NCBI GenBank assembly: GCA_027621895.1
Contig: JAQCAK010000056.1
Coordinates: forward strand, 1 to 8,657
DNA: 8,657 nt
From: Pseudomonadota bacterium
GTDB lineage: Bacteria > Pseudomonadota > Gammaproteobacteria > Pseudomonadales > Azotimanducaceae
Direction of reading: 5' to 3'
The notes beneath the pieces were generated by a model that had not been told where the DNA came from, searched no databases, and saw only the letters and a list, made by a program, of their open reading frames with translations. The position numbers were made by a program, and so were the translations under genes. Below, one piece after another: positions 1 to 6,324 of this stretch. Numbering within the stretch: position 1 is the stretch's first letter; each line of letters begins with the position of its first letter.

Positions 1-1232
1 TCCACTGAGACCGCAGCCAGAATGCCCTCACCCCGGTAAAGCGTTGCATAGATCAGCATCGCCCCGTTGGGTGCCACACTGGGGGACTCATCAAGGGTCG
101 TCTCGGTCAGCACCGACAGCCTCCCGCGATTCAGGTCCAGCAGGGCAATATGAAAGATACCTTCCCTCCTGTGAACGAACACCAGGCCGCTGCCATCCCG
201 CAGCAGGCTCGCCTTGGCGTTGTAATCCCCTTCGAATGTCAGCCGCTGAATCTGAAAGTCAGACAGACGGATCTGGTATATCTGGGGCTTGCCACCCCGA
301 TTCGACGTAAAGATCAGGGCCTTGCCATCCGGGGTCCAGGAGGGTTCAGTATCGATGCCGTAGTGCCGCGTAATACGCCGCAATCGCCGGGTCTGCAGGT
401 CGAGTATGTAGATGTCAGGATTGCCGTCCTTTGACAGCACCAGCGCGAGTTCTTTGCCGTCAGGTGAAAATGCCGGGGCACCGTTGAGACCAGAAAAGCT
501 CGTAAGTATCTGCCGGTTCCCCGACGCGATCTCATGAAGGTAGATAGCCGGCCGGCCGTCCTTCTCGAAAGAAACATAGGCCACCATCTCCCCGTCGGGG
601 GACCAGGTTGCGGACAGAATCGGCTCGTTCGAACGCAGGATCGTATTGACGCGATGACCATCCGCATCAGCAATGTTCAGCGTAAACTCCCGACCGGCAG
701 CTGAATCAATGGCTGTCACATACATGATCTGCGTGGAAAACGCCCCCTCGATACCGGTCAGCTTCTCGAACACGACATCGCTGACATGGTGCGCCATGTC
801 ACGCAGCTCTCCCACGACACCGACAATCGTCTGCTCCTCCACCACGGCGCCGCGCAGCACGTCAAACAGCTGAAAATGCAGCGAAACACCGGCATCGTCG
901 GGTTCGATGTACCCAATTACCAGGTATTCAACATTCAACATCCGCCAGTCGCGGGGCAGCACCTCGCTGGCGTCGTTTGGAAAACTCAGCATCTGGTTCA
1001 CCGGCAACGCGGTGAAACGACCTGACAGCCCCAGGTCAGCCGCGACAACCTCATCTACGGCAAGCGGCAACTGGCGTTTACCGCGCCACTCAAACGGTAC
1101 GACCGCAACCCGGACGGCATTATCCATTCCCCGGGTAATTTCAATTCGCAACTCGGCAACTGCAGCACCTGACAGCGACATCATCACCAGCAACCCGGAG
1201 ATCAGGAACCCGAAAATGGTCAACTTCTTCAA
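1..1232 (-). CDS. tolB: Tol-Pal system periplasmic protein TolB (partial, C-terminus off the left edge)
   Basis: TolB is the periplasmic beta-propeller protein that links TolA to the outer-membrane lipoprotein Pal. The open frame gives about 410 residues with no stop before the window edge. E. coli TolB has 430, so about 20-25 C-terminal residues are missing. Residues 1-26 look like a Sec signal peptide: KK, then a hydrophobic core, then AAVA before ELRIEI. The mature N-terminus corresponds to the TolA-binding TolB box. The N-terminal domain contains VAVVPF and VFEKLTGIEGAFSTQI. Propeller-blade motifs follow: WSPDG (210-214), FSPDG (255-259) and WTPDG (299-303), with degenerate ones near 346 and 388 (APNG). 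The start is TTG at 1232-1230. It is chosen because GAGGAG lies 5 nt upstream, and it adds the KK and half the hydrophobic core. The first in-frame ATG (residue 17) would cut the signal peptide. The gene begins 10 nt after tolA. Confidence 0.96.
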   Translation of the reverse strand, partial: MKKLTIFGFLISGLLVMMSLSGAAVAELRIEITRGMDNAVRVAVVPFEWRGKRQLPLAVDEVVAADLGLSGRFTALPVNQMLSFPNDASEVLPRDWRMLNVEYLVIGYIEPDDAGVSLHFQLFDVLRGAVVEEQTIVGVVGELRDMAHHVSDVVFEKLTGIEGAFSTQIMYVTAIDSAAGREFTLNIADADGHRVNTILRSNEPILSATWSPDGEMVAYVSFEKDGRPAIYLHEIASGNRQILTSFSGLNGAPAFSPDGKELALVLSKDGNPDIYILDLQTRRLRRITRHYGIDTEPSWTPDGKALIFTSNRGGKPQIYQIRLSDFQIQRLTFEGDYNAKASLLRDGSGLVFVHRREGIFHIALLDLNRGRLSVLTETTLDESPSVAPNGAMLIYATLYRGEGILAAVSV

Positions 1233-1237
1233 AACAA

Positions 1238-1243
1238 CTCCTC
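1238..1243 (-). promoter_or_regulatory. Ribosome binding site that fixes the TTG start of tolB
   Basis: The sequence GAGGAG, read on the minus strand, lies 5 nt before the TTG start of tolB. Its first G is the last base of the tolA stop codon TAG. Ribosomes finishing tolA would therefore sit directly on this site, which suggests translational coupling. The motif and spacing are seen directly; the coupling is inferred. Confidence 0.75.
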
Positions 1244-2046
1244 TAAAGCCTGAGATCATCCGGTCTGAACAGCAGGGTAAATTCCCTGAAACTGCGTTCA
1301 AACAGGCGCGTATTGTCCGGCACCATGAATCGCCCTGCCTTTCTAACAGCCTGAACGGCTGAACGGTCAAAAGCATCATTGCCACTGGAATCTTCAAGTT
1401 TAACGTCCATCAACTCACCCGTTGGAAACAGCCGCACCCGAAGCAAGGCCTCCATGCCATTTCTGGCGGAGGGAGGTCGTGACCAGTTCTGGATAATCTC
1501 CCGCTGGATCTGCGCCACATAGGCCATTGCCTTTTCATCATCAGTGACCGCCTTGCGCAGATTCAACTCTTCTATCAGCGCCTGGGTCAGGCCCGCCTCA
1601 AATTCTGAGCGGACTGCCTCCTCATCAACGGGGGTGGTTTCCGCGGAAGCCGGCTTGTTAACCTGGGAAGTTGTCTGCGACGGGACCGGAGCCTGCTGCC
1701 GGGCTTCCCTGAGATGCCGCGCGGTCTCGGCCCGCTTGCGATCCTCCGCATCCCATTCCTTCAACTGACGCTGAAATTTCCGCTCGTCCTCACGACGCTG
1801 CTGAAGCCTGCGGTCCCGTCTGGATATCTCTGCATCCTGTGTGCGCTTTTCCCGGGCGGTATAGGGATTTTCCTTCACCACCTGGGCATCAATGTAATAG
1901 GGCTTGATATCATCATAGCTGACGGTGGATTCACCCCAGTTCATCGATATCAGCGCAATGACCAGCGCATGCAGCAGCAGTGCGAACAGCAGCGGTACGC
2001 CATAGGACGTCAGCGCGCTCAGCAATTTCGGTGCAGATGGGAACAT
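1243..2046 (-). CDS. tolA: Cell envelope integrity protein TolA (short form, 267 aa)
   Basis: TolA is anchored in the inner membrane by TolQR and reaches across the periplasm to TolB and Pal. The usual three domains are visible. There is an N-terminal membrane segment at about residues 15-36, with His26 at the place of the conserved TolA/TonB-type membrane histidine. A charged, Arg/Glu/Gln-rich helical stretch spans about 60-117. A Pro/Ser/Thr linker at about 119-140 leads into a C-terminal globular domain at about 170-263, with the family pattern AYVAQIQREIIQNW, VRLFPTGELMDVKLEDSSGN, FDRSAVQAVRKA and FTLLFRP. At 267 residues it is much shorter than E. coli TolA (421 residues), and the shortening is in the central helix. 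It has no cysteine, so it lacks the disulfide of E. coli domain III. The ATG shares one base with the tolR stop (TGATG) and has no clear ribosome site, pointing to coupled translation. Confidence 0.93.
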   Translation of the reverse strand: MFPSAPKLLSALTSYGVPLLFALLLHALVIALISMNWGESTVSYDDIKPYYIDAQVVKENPYTAREKRTQDAEISRRDRRLQQRREDERKFQRQLKEWDAEDRKRAETARHLREARQQAPVPSQTTSQVNKPASAETTPVDEEAVRSEFEAGLTQALIEELNLRKAVTDDEKAMAYVAQIQREIIQNWSRPPSARNGMEALLRVRLFPTGELMDVKLEDSSGNDAFDRSAVQAVRKAGRFMVPDNTRLFERSFREFTLLFRPDDLRL

Positions 2047-2468
2047 CAGCTTTGTGGTGGTTCAGTAATCAGGCCGACACTGCCCGCACCTGATGCCTGG
2101 AGTACATCCATCAGGTTCACAATGACGCCATAGGGCAGGTTCCTGTCCCCTTCCACGAGCACCTTGATACCCGGGTTGGCCGCAATCACCTTGCTGGCCT
2201 TGTCGCCAATTTCACTCAGCGGGACCGGCTCCTCGGCTTCACCCAGGTTGATATAGTAGGTGCTGTCGGCCTTGACCGTGACAACCAGCATGGGCTGCTC
2301 GTCATCAGTGTCCAGTGGACCCGATGCAGCCTCCGGCAGATCCACCTTGATACCCTGGGTCATCAGCGGCGCCGTGACCATGAAGATCACCAGCAGCACG
2401 AGCATGACGTCGATATAGGGCACGACGTTGATTTCTGACATGGGTTTTCGTCTGGCGGCTTTCGGCAT
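2046..2468 (-). CDS. tolR: Tol-Pal proton channel subunit TolR
   Basis: TolR belongs to the ExbD/TolR family and forms the proton-driven motor with TolQ in the inner membrane. The 140-residue length is normal. A short basic N-terminus (KAARRK) is followed by the signature SEINVVPYIDVMLVLLVIFMVTAP at about residues 11-34, which is the single membrane helix. Asp20 in this helix matches the conserved proton-carrying aspartate. The rest is the periplasmic domain, with VDLPEA after the helix and VLVEGDRNLPYGVIVNLMDVLQASGAGSVGLIT near the C-terminus. The ATG lies 2 nt after the tolQ stop, with a GGGG-type ribosome site 6 nt upstream inside the tolQ end. The stop overlaps the tolA start by one base. 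ExbD is the main alternative, but the tolQ-tolR-tolA-tolB context settles it. Confidence 0.96.
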   Translation of the reverse strand: MPKAARRKPMSEINVVPYIDVMLVLLVIFMVTAPLMTQGIKVDLPEAASGPLDTDDEQPMLVVTVKADSTYYINLGEAEEPVPLSEIGDKASKVIAANPGIKVLVEGDRNLPYGVIVNLMDVLQASGAGSVGLITEPPQS

Positions 2469-2470
2469 GT

Positions 2471-3154
2471 CTAGCCCCGATGACTGGCGCGGTAAAGAAT
2501 ACTGCTGAATTCGTCGGTAAATGCCTCAAACCGCTTCATGATGACTTCCACATACGCGGAGTAACGGTTGTAGGCAATCACTGCCGGGATCGCCGCAAAC
2601 AACCCGATCGCAGTGGCCACCAGTGCTTCCGAAATACCCGGTGCCACCACAGAAAGGCTGGCCTGATTGACTGTCGCCAGACCGCGGAACGAGTTCATGA
2701 TGCCCCAGACTGTGCCAAAGAGACCAATATAGGGACTCGTGGATCCAACTGTGGCCAGAAACGGCAGATGGGTTTCCAGTCGCTCTTCTTCACGACTGAG
2801 TGCGACCCGCATCGCCCACTGGACATTCTGCATCAGCCTGTCCGGATCCACATCCTGTTGCCGTGCGCGGGAAAATTCCTTGAAGCCGGCAGAGAAAATA
2901 TGTTCGACACCGATCAGTTCGTTGGGATCGTCAGCCTCCCCCTGCAGTTCTAAATAGAGTTCACCCAGGTCCTTGCCGGACCAGAACTCGGTTTCAAAGG
3001 CCGTCGCCTGGGCACGGATGGCTGACAGCGCGAATCCGCGCTGAAAAATCATCACCCAGGACGCCAGCGATGCCATGACCAGCAGGGCCATGACACCCTG
3101 CACGATCACACTGGCATTCAGTATGAGATCAACGATAGAAAGAGGTTCGTTCAC
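2471..3154 (-). CDS. tolQ: Tol-Pal motor subunit TolQ
   Basis: TolQ belongs to the MotA/TolQ/ExbB family. It is the inner-membrane ring that surrounds TolR and uses the proton gradient to drive TolA during outer-membrane constriction at division. The 227-residue length is usual. Three membrane segments are visible at about residues 14-36, 133-155 and 167-193. The cytoplasmic loop carries FWSGKDL and GFKEF. The core motifs are FLATVGSTSPYIGLFGTVWGIM and VAPGISEALVATAIGLFAAIPAVIAYNR. Thr148 and Thr181 sit at the conserved channel positions. The start is GTG at 3154-3152, giving MNEPLSIVDL. It is supported by AAAGGA ending 5 nt upstream. The gene begins 18 nt after ruvB. The thioesterase gene ybgC, which often precedes tolQ, is not there. 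Confidence 0.96.
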   Translation of the reverse strand: MNEPLSIVDLILNASVIVQGVMALLVMASLASWVMIFQRGFALSAIRAQATAFETEFWSGKDLGELYLELQGEADDPNELIGVEHIFSAGFKEFSRARQQDVDPDRLMQNVQWAMRVALSREEERLETHLPFLATVGSTSPYIGLFGTVWGIMNSFRGLATVNQASLSVVAPGISEALVATAIGLFAAIPAVIAYNRYSAYVEVIMKRFEAFTDEFSSILYRASHRG

Positions 3155-3172
3155 AGCTGTCCTTTAGAAAAA

Positions 3173-4252
3173 TTAACGTGCGTTATCGGAGTTCGGGTCA
3201 TCGACCCCGGGTTCATCTTCCTGGAAGAGATCCCGAATCGACTCGGCTTTTTTTGGCATCTTCAGGCCAAAATGCTCATAGGCCAGCCTGGTTGCGAGCC
3301 GGCCTCGTGATGTTCGCATGATGAAACCCTGCTGAATCAGGTAGGGTTCATAGACATCCTCCAGGGTGTTTCGTTCTTCACCCACTGTCGCCGCGAGACT
3401 GTCGATTCCTACAGGACCACCATCATATTTCTCGATCATGGCCAGCAGCAGGCGCCGGTCCATCTGATCAAAACCATTGGCATCCACCTTGAGCATGTTC
3501 AGGGCCCTGTCTGCTATTTCACGGGAGATAAACCCATCACCTTCGACCTCTGCATAGTCCCTGACCCGGCGCAGCAGCCTGTTCGCGATCCGTGGCGTGC
3601 CGCGCGAGCGTATCGCGATTTCCCGGGCACCATCCGTGTCACAACTGATACCCAGCATCCGGGCGGAGCGCTCGACAATCGTGGTGAGGTCATCGACATG
3701 GTAGAACTCCAGCCGCTGTATGATGCCGAAACGGTCCCGGAAAGGTGAGGTCAGCAGACCGGTCCTGGTCGTTGCGCCGACCAGTGTAAAGGGCGGCAGA
3801 TCCAGTTTGATGCTTCTGGCGGCCGGCCCCTCTCCGATTGTGATGTCGACCTGGTAGTCCTCCATCGCCGGATAAAGCACTTCTTCTATGGCGGGACTCA
3901 GGCGATGAATCTCGTCGATGAACAAAACATCACCCTTCTCGAGATTGGTCAGGGCGGCGACCAGATCCCCTTTCTTCTCGATGACAGGTCCTGACGTTGC
4001 GTGAATCTGGACATCCATTTCATTGGCGATGATATTGGCCAGCGTGGTCTTGCCGAGCCCCGGCGGGCCAAATATCAGCGTGTGATCCAGCGCCTCGTCC
4101 CGCTGGCGCGCGGCCTGAATGAACAGCGTCATCTGTTCACTGACTTCCGGCTGACCGCAGTACTCACTGAAGTGCTGGGGCCTGATTGCCCAGTCCTGGG
4201 ACTGTTCAACGGGCGTGGTCGCTGGCGCAACAATTCGATCCGATTCAATCAT
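3173..4252 (-). CDS. ruvB: Holliday junction branch migration helicase RuvB
   Basis: RuvB is the AAA+ ATPase that pumps DNA through the RuvA-bound Holliday junction in the cytoplasm. Walker A is GPPGLGKTT (62-70). Walker B is LFIDEIH (110-116). Sensor 1 is GATTR (159-163). The arginine-finger region is SPFRDRFG (169-176), and sensor 2 is GTPRIANRLLRR (218-229). The C-terminal winged-helix DNA-binding domain contains GGPVGIDSLAATVGEERNTLEDVYEPYLIQQGFI and TSRGR. The N-terminus MIESDRIVAP and the segment AIRP match the family start. At 359 residues it is about 20 longer than E. coli RuvB (336), because of an acidic, probably disordered tail (LFQEDEPGVDDPNSDNAR). It starts 13 nt after ruvA with only a weak ribosome site (CGGA). 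Confidence 0.98.
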   Translation of the reverse strand: MIESDRIVAPATTPVEQSQDWAIRPQHFSEYCGQPEVSEQMTLFIQAARQRDEALDHTLIFGPPGLGKTTLANIIANEMDVQIHATSGPVIEKKGDLVAALTNLEKGDVLFIDEIHRLSPAIEEVLYPAMEDYQVDITIGEGPAARSIKLDLPPFTLVGATTRTGLLTSPFRDRFGIIQRLEFYHVDDLTTIVERSARMLGISCDTDGAREIAIRSRGTPRIANRLLRRVRDYAEVEGDGFISREIADRALNMLKVDANGFDQMDRRLLLAMIEKYDGGPVGIDSLAATVGEERNTLEDVYEPYLIQQGFIMRTSRGRLATRLAYEHFGLKMPKKAESIRDLFQEDEPGVDDPNSDNAR

Positions 4253-4265
4253 GTTGTTTCCGGGT

Positions 4266-4862
4266 TTACCCCTGCATCAGTTCTTTCAAGGCCTGGCGGA
4301 TCAGTGTCTCTACATCTTCCGCGGGCTCCGCAATCCGGGCTATCGCGGCACTGGCTTCCTGTGGCCTGTAACCAAGACCAATCAATGCGGATTCGGCATC
4401 ACCGGCAACATCCCTGGAACGGGACAAGACCCCCGACTCAGCAGTTTCCGGTATGCCGAAGGCTTCTACCTTGTCACGCATTTCAATGATCAGTCGTTCC
4501 GCGGTTTTCTTGCCGACCCCGGGCAGCGCGGTCAGCGCCTTCACATCATTGTTTCGCACCGATGTCACCAGCGCCTGCGCATCCAGGCCGGACAGGATTG
4601 CCAGGCCCATCTTCGGCCCCACACCGTTAACCTTGATGAGCGCCCGGAACATTTCCCGTTCCGGCGAAGTATAAAAACCGAACAGCAGGTTAGCATCCTC
4701 GCGCACCACGAGATGGGTGTACAGGGTCACAACGCCTTCAGCGCAGCTCAACTGGTAATAGGTGGGCAGCGGAATTTCCACTTCATAGCCGACCCCCTGA
4801 ACATCCAGCAGCACCTGCTGGGGCTCACACTCAACTATCAGACCTGTCAGCCGGCCGATCAT
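4266..4862 (-). CDS. ruvA: Holliday junction DNA helicase subunit RuvA
   Basis: RuvA binds the four-way junction as a tetramer, holds it open and loads the RuvB rings. At 198 residues it is close to the usual 200. The N-terminal OB-fold domain (1 to about 63) starts MIGRLTGLIV and carries the acidic pin residues Glu55 and Asp56 in VVREDANLLFGF. Two helix-hairpin-helix motifs follow: VNGVGPKMGLAIL (78-90) and LPGVGKKTAERLI (113-125). A flexible linker (about 135-152) leads to the C-terminal RuvB-binding domain (about 153-198), with SALIGLGYRPQEASAAI. The ATG overlaps the ruvC stop in an ATGA, a 4-nt overlap, so the two are probably translationally coupled. Confidence 0.98.
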   Translation of the reverse strand: MIGRLTGLIVECEPQQVLLDVQGVGYEVEIPLPTYYQLSCAEGVVTLYTHLVVREDANLLFGFYTSPEREMFRALIKVNGVGPKMGLAILSGLDAQALVTSVRNNDVKALTALPGVGKKTAERLIIEMRDKVEAFGIPETAESGVLSRSRDVAGDAESALIGLGYRPQEASAAIARIAEPAEDVETLIRQALKELMQG

Positions 4863-5422
4863 GAATCCGCCAGCCGGCCACGCCGAAACCGACTTGGCCC
4901 AACGACCCGGGCGCCCTTGCCCGCATTTGCTTTCCCGGTCAGGCGAGCGAGATTATGCTGGGTGTTCACATGGCAGATCGCGATCGCCAGGGCGTCCGCC
5001 GCATCTGACTGGGGTCGATCCGGCAGGTTCAACAGGGTCATCACCATGTGCTGGACCTGGGACTTGGTGGCGGCACCGGTGCCGACGATCGCCTGCTTGA
5101 CCTTCCGGGCCTCGTACTCCTGAACCGGCAGGCCCCGATTCACGGCGGCTACGATGGCAACACCACGGGCATGGCCAAGTTTCAGTGCCGACTCCGCGCT
5201 GCGGGCCATAAAAATGCGTTCTATGGCGAGTTCTGCCGGCTCGAATTCATCGATGATCTGGGTAACGCCCTGGAAGATGACTTCCAGTCGCTCCGGGAGC
5301 ATCGCGCGGTCCGTGGTCTTGATACAGCCACTGGCAACATATTCCTGGCGGTTACCGATAGCATTGATAATGCCGTAGCCGGTCACCCGTGACCCAGGAT
5401 CGATTCCGAGAATTAAAGCCAT
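4859..5422 (-). CDS. ruvC: Crossover junction endodeoxyribonuclease RuvC
   Basis: RuvC is the dimeric nuclease that cuts Holliday junctions symmetrically, working with RuvAB. The RNase H-like fold starts LILGIDPGSRVTGYG. The four catalytic acids are present: Asp8, Glu68 (in LAIERIFMA), and Asp140 and Asp143 (in SDAADALAIAICH). The 187-residue length is slightly more than E. coli (173), because of a basic Gly/Arg/Lys-rich tail after about residue 155. The ATG gives MALILGIDPG, the expected family start, but no good Shine-Dalgarno sequence precedes it; the bases just upstream are pyrimidine-rich. It follows yebC after a 104-nt gap that carries several inverted repeats, and it overlaps ruvA by 4 nt. 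Confidence 0.98.
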   Translation of the reverse strand: MALILGIDPGSRVTGYGIINAIGNRQEYVASGCIKTTDRAMLPERLEVIFQGVTQIIDEFEPAELAIERIFMARSAESALKLGHARGVAIVAAVNRGLPVQEYEARKVKQAIVGTGAATKSQVQHMVMTLLNLPDRPQSDAADALAIAICHVNTQHNLARLTGKANAGKGARVVGPSRFRRGRLADS

Positions 5423-5526
5423 AGAAAAGCGGGTCAGGTTTTGAATTCCAGTTTAGCACAGCGTGCCAAACACACCTGAACAGATTGTTCATACCCGTCC
5501 GGGTACAGGTAGCGAGGTCTGAAGTG
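5423..5526 (-). promoter_or_regulatory. yebC-ruvC intergenic region with three inverted repeats; possible internal promoter or control region
   Basis: This 104-nt gap is the longest between genes in the window. Read on the minus strand, it carries three dyads in a row. TACCC-GGAC-GGGTA is at 5505-5492. GAACA-ATC-TGTTC is at 5490-5478. TTTGGCAC-GCT-GTGCTAAA is at 5470-5452 and would form an 8-bp RNA stem with one G-U pair. Outer arms ACCTG (5510-5506) and CAGGT (5478-5474) could also enclose the first two. A TAAACT at 5455-5450 is a weak -10 candidate without a good -35. None of the dyads is followed by a U-run, so they do not look like terminators. No canonical gammaproteobacterial LexA box (CTGT-N8-ACAG) is present. 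The dyads are seen directly; a regulatory role is inferred. Confidence 0.4.
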
Positions 5527-6270
5527 CTATTCGCCGTTCATCAGTTCGTCTGGAAAACTGGCATTGGTATAGACACTGGTGGTGTCATCGAGGTCCTCGA
5601 GTGCCTCAAGCAGGCGAAGTACTTTCTCGCCGGTCTCCACATCCAGATCGACAACCGTCTGGGGCACCATGGCGATTTCCGCCTGGGCGGGCTCCAGCCC
5701 CCTTTCGGCCAGGGCATCCTTCACCTGCAGAAAATCCTGCGGTGCGGTCACGACTTCCACGCCGCCGTCCTCGCCGGCCAAGACATCCTCTGCACCTGAC
5801 TCGATGGCGATTTCCATCACGTCATCTTCCGAGACGCCGGGTTCAAACTGAATCTGACCTTTCTTGTCGAACAGGTAAGCCACGCTGCCGTCCGTACCAA
5901 GATTGCCACCTGCGCGGGTAAAGGCATGACGGACTTCTGACACGGTGCGATTGCGATTGTCCGTCATGGTCTCAACCATGATGGCCACCCCGCCGGGAGC
6001 GTAACCCTCATAGGTCAGTGGCATCAGGTCCGCGCCATCCTGGCCACCGGCACCGCGGGAAATCGCCCGCTCCATGGTGTCCTTGGGCATCTGTGCCGCC
6101 TTGGCCTTGTCAACAACCGTGCGCAGCGCCGGGTTGTCCTCCACATTACCGCCACCATCCCGGGCTGCCACGGTCAGCTCACGGATGAGCTTGGTAAATA
6201 CCTTGGCACGCTTGGCATCCTGCCCGGCTTTGCGATGCTTGATGTTGCTCCATTTACTGTGGCCTGCCAT
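5527..6270 (-). CDS. yebC: YebC/TACO1 family protein
   Basis: This is a full-length member of the YebC/TACO1 family (247 aa, usual about 245-250). It opens with the family signature MAGHSKWSNIKHRKAGQDAKRAKVF, followed by LIRELTVAAR, MPKDTMERAISRGAG and the central EGYAPGGVAIMVETMTDNRNRTVSEVRHAF. The C-terminal part carries GSVAYLFDKKGQI. Members were first called DNA-binding regulators, for example of ruvC or of quorum-sensing genes. More recent work assigns some a translational role in relieving ribosome stalling at proline-rich stretches. Which applies here cannot be read from the sequence. The ATG is well supported by AGAGGT 5 nt upstream. The 54 nt between aspS and yebC show no terminator or clear promoter. 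Its place between aspS and ruvC is conserved in many Gammaproteobacteria. Confidence 0.97.
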   Translation of the reverse strand: MAGHSKWSNIKHRKAGQDAKRAKVFTKLIRELTVAARDGGGNVEDNPALRTVVDKAKAAQMPKDTMERAISRGAGGQDGADLMPLTYEGYAPGGVAIMVETMTDNRNRTVSEVRHAFTRAGGNLGTDGSVAYLFDKKGQIQFEPGVSEDDVMEIAIESGAEDVLAGEDGGVEVVTAPQDFLQVKDALAERGLEPAQAEIAMVPQTVVDLDVETGEKVLRLLEALEDLDDTTSVYTNASFPDELMNGE

Positions 6271-6324
6271 CAGCTACCTCTTTTACTCCTGCTCGCTCAC
6301 ACAATCGACGAATTAGCCTGCTGC

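Noticed and set aside
3168..3184. TAACG-CA-CGTTA followed by ATTTTT at the end of ruvB, resembling a terminator
   Set aside because: The usable stem is only about 4 AT-rich base pairs with a tight loop, much too weak for an intrinsic terminator. The symmetry comes from the last ruvB codons.
4215..5123. A 302-codon open frame on the plus strand, opposite ruvA and ruvC
   Set aside because: It lies antisense to two unmistakable genes with intact catalytic and binding motifs. Its product shows no recognisable domain, and it looks like a by-product of codon use on the other strand.
5456..5468. TGGCAC...TGC ahead of ruvC, resembling a sigma-54 promoter
   Set aside because: The distance between the GG and GC elements is two bases too short for the strict -24/-12 spacing.
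5423..5526. A possible SOS (LexA) box controlling ruvCAB, including GAACA-ATC-TGTTC
   Set aside because: No CTGT-N8-ACAG is found. GAAC-N5-GTTC differs in spacing from the GAAC-N4-GTTC type used in Gram-positive bacteria, which is also the wrong lineage.
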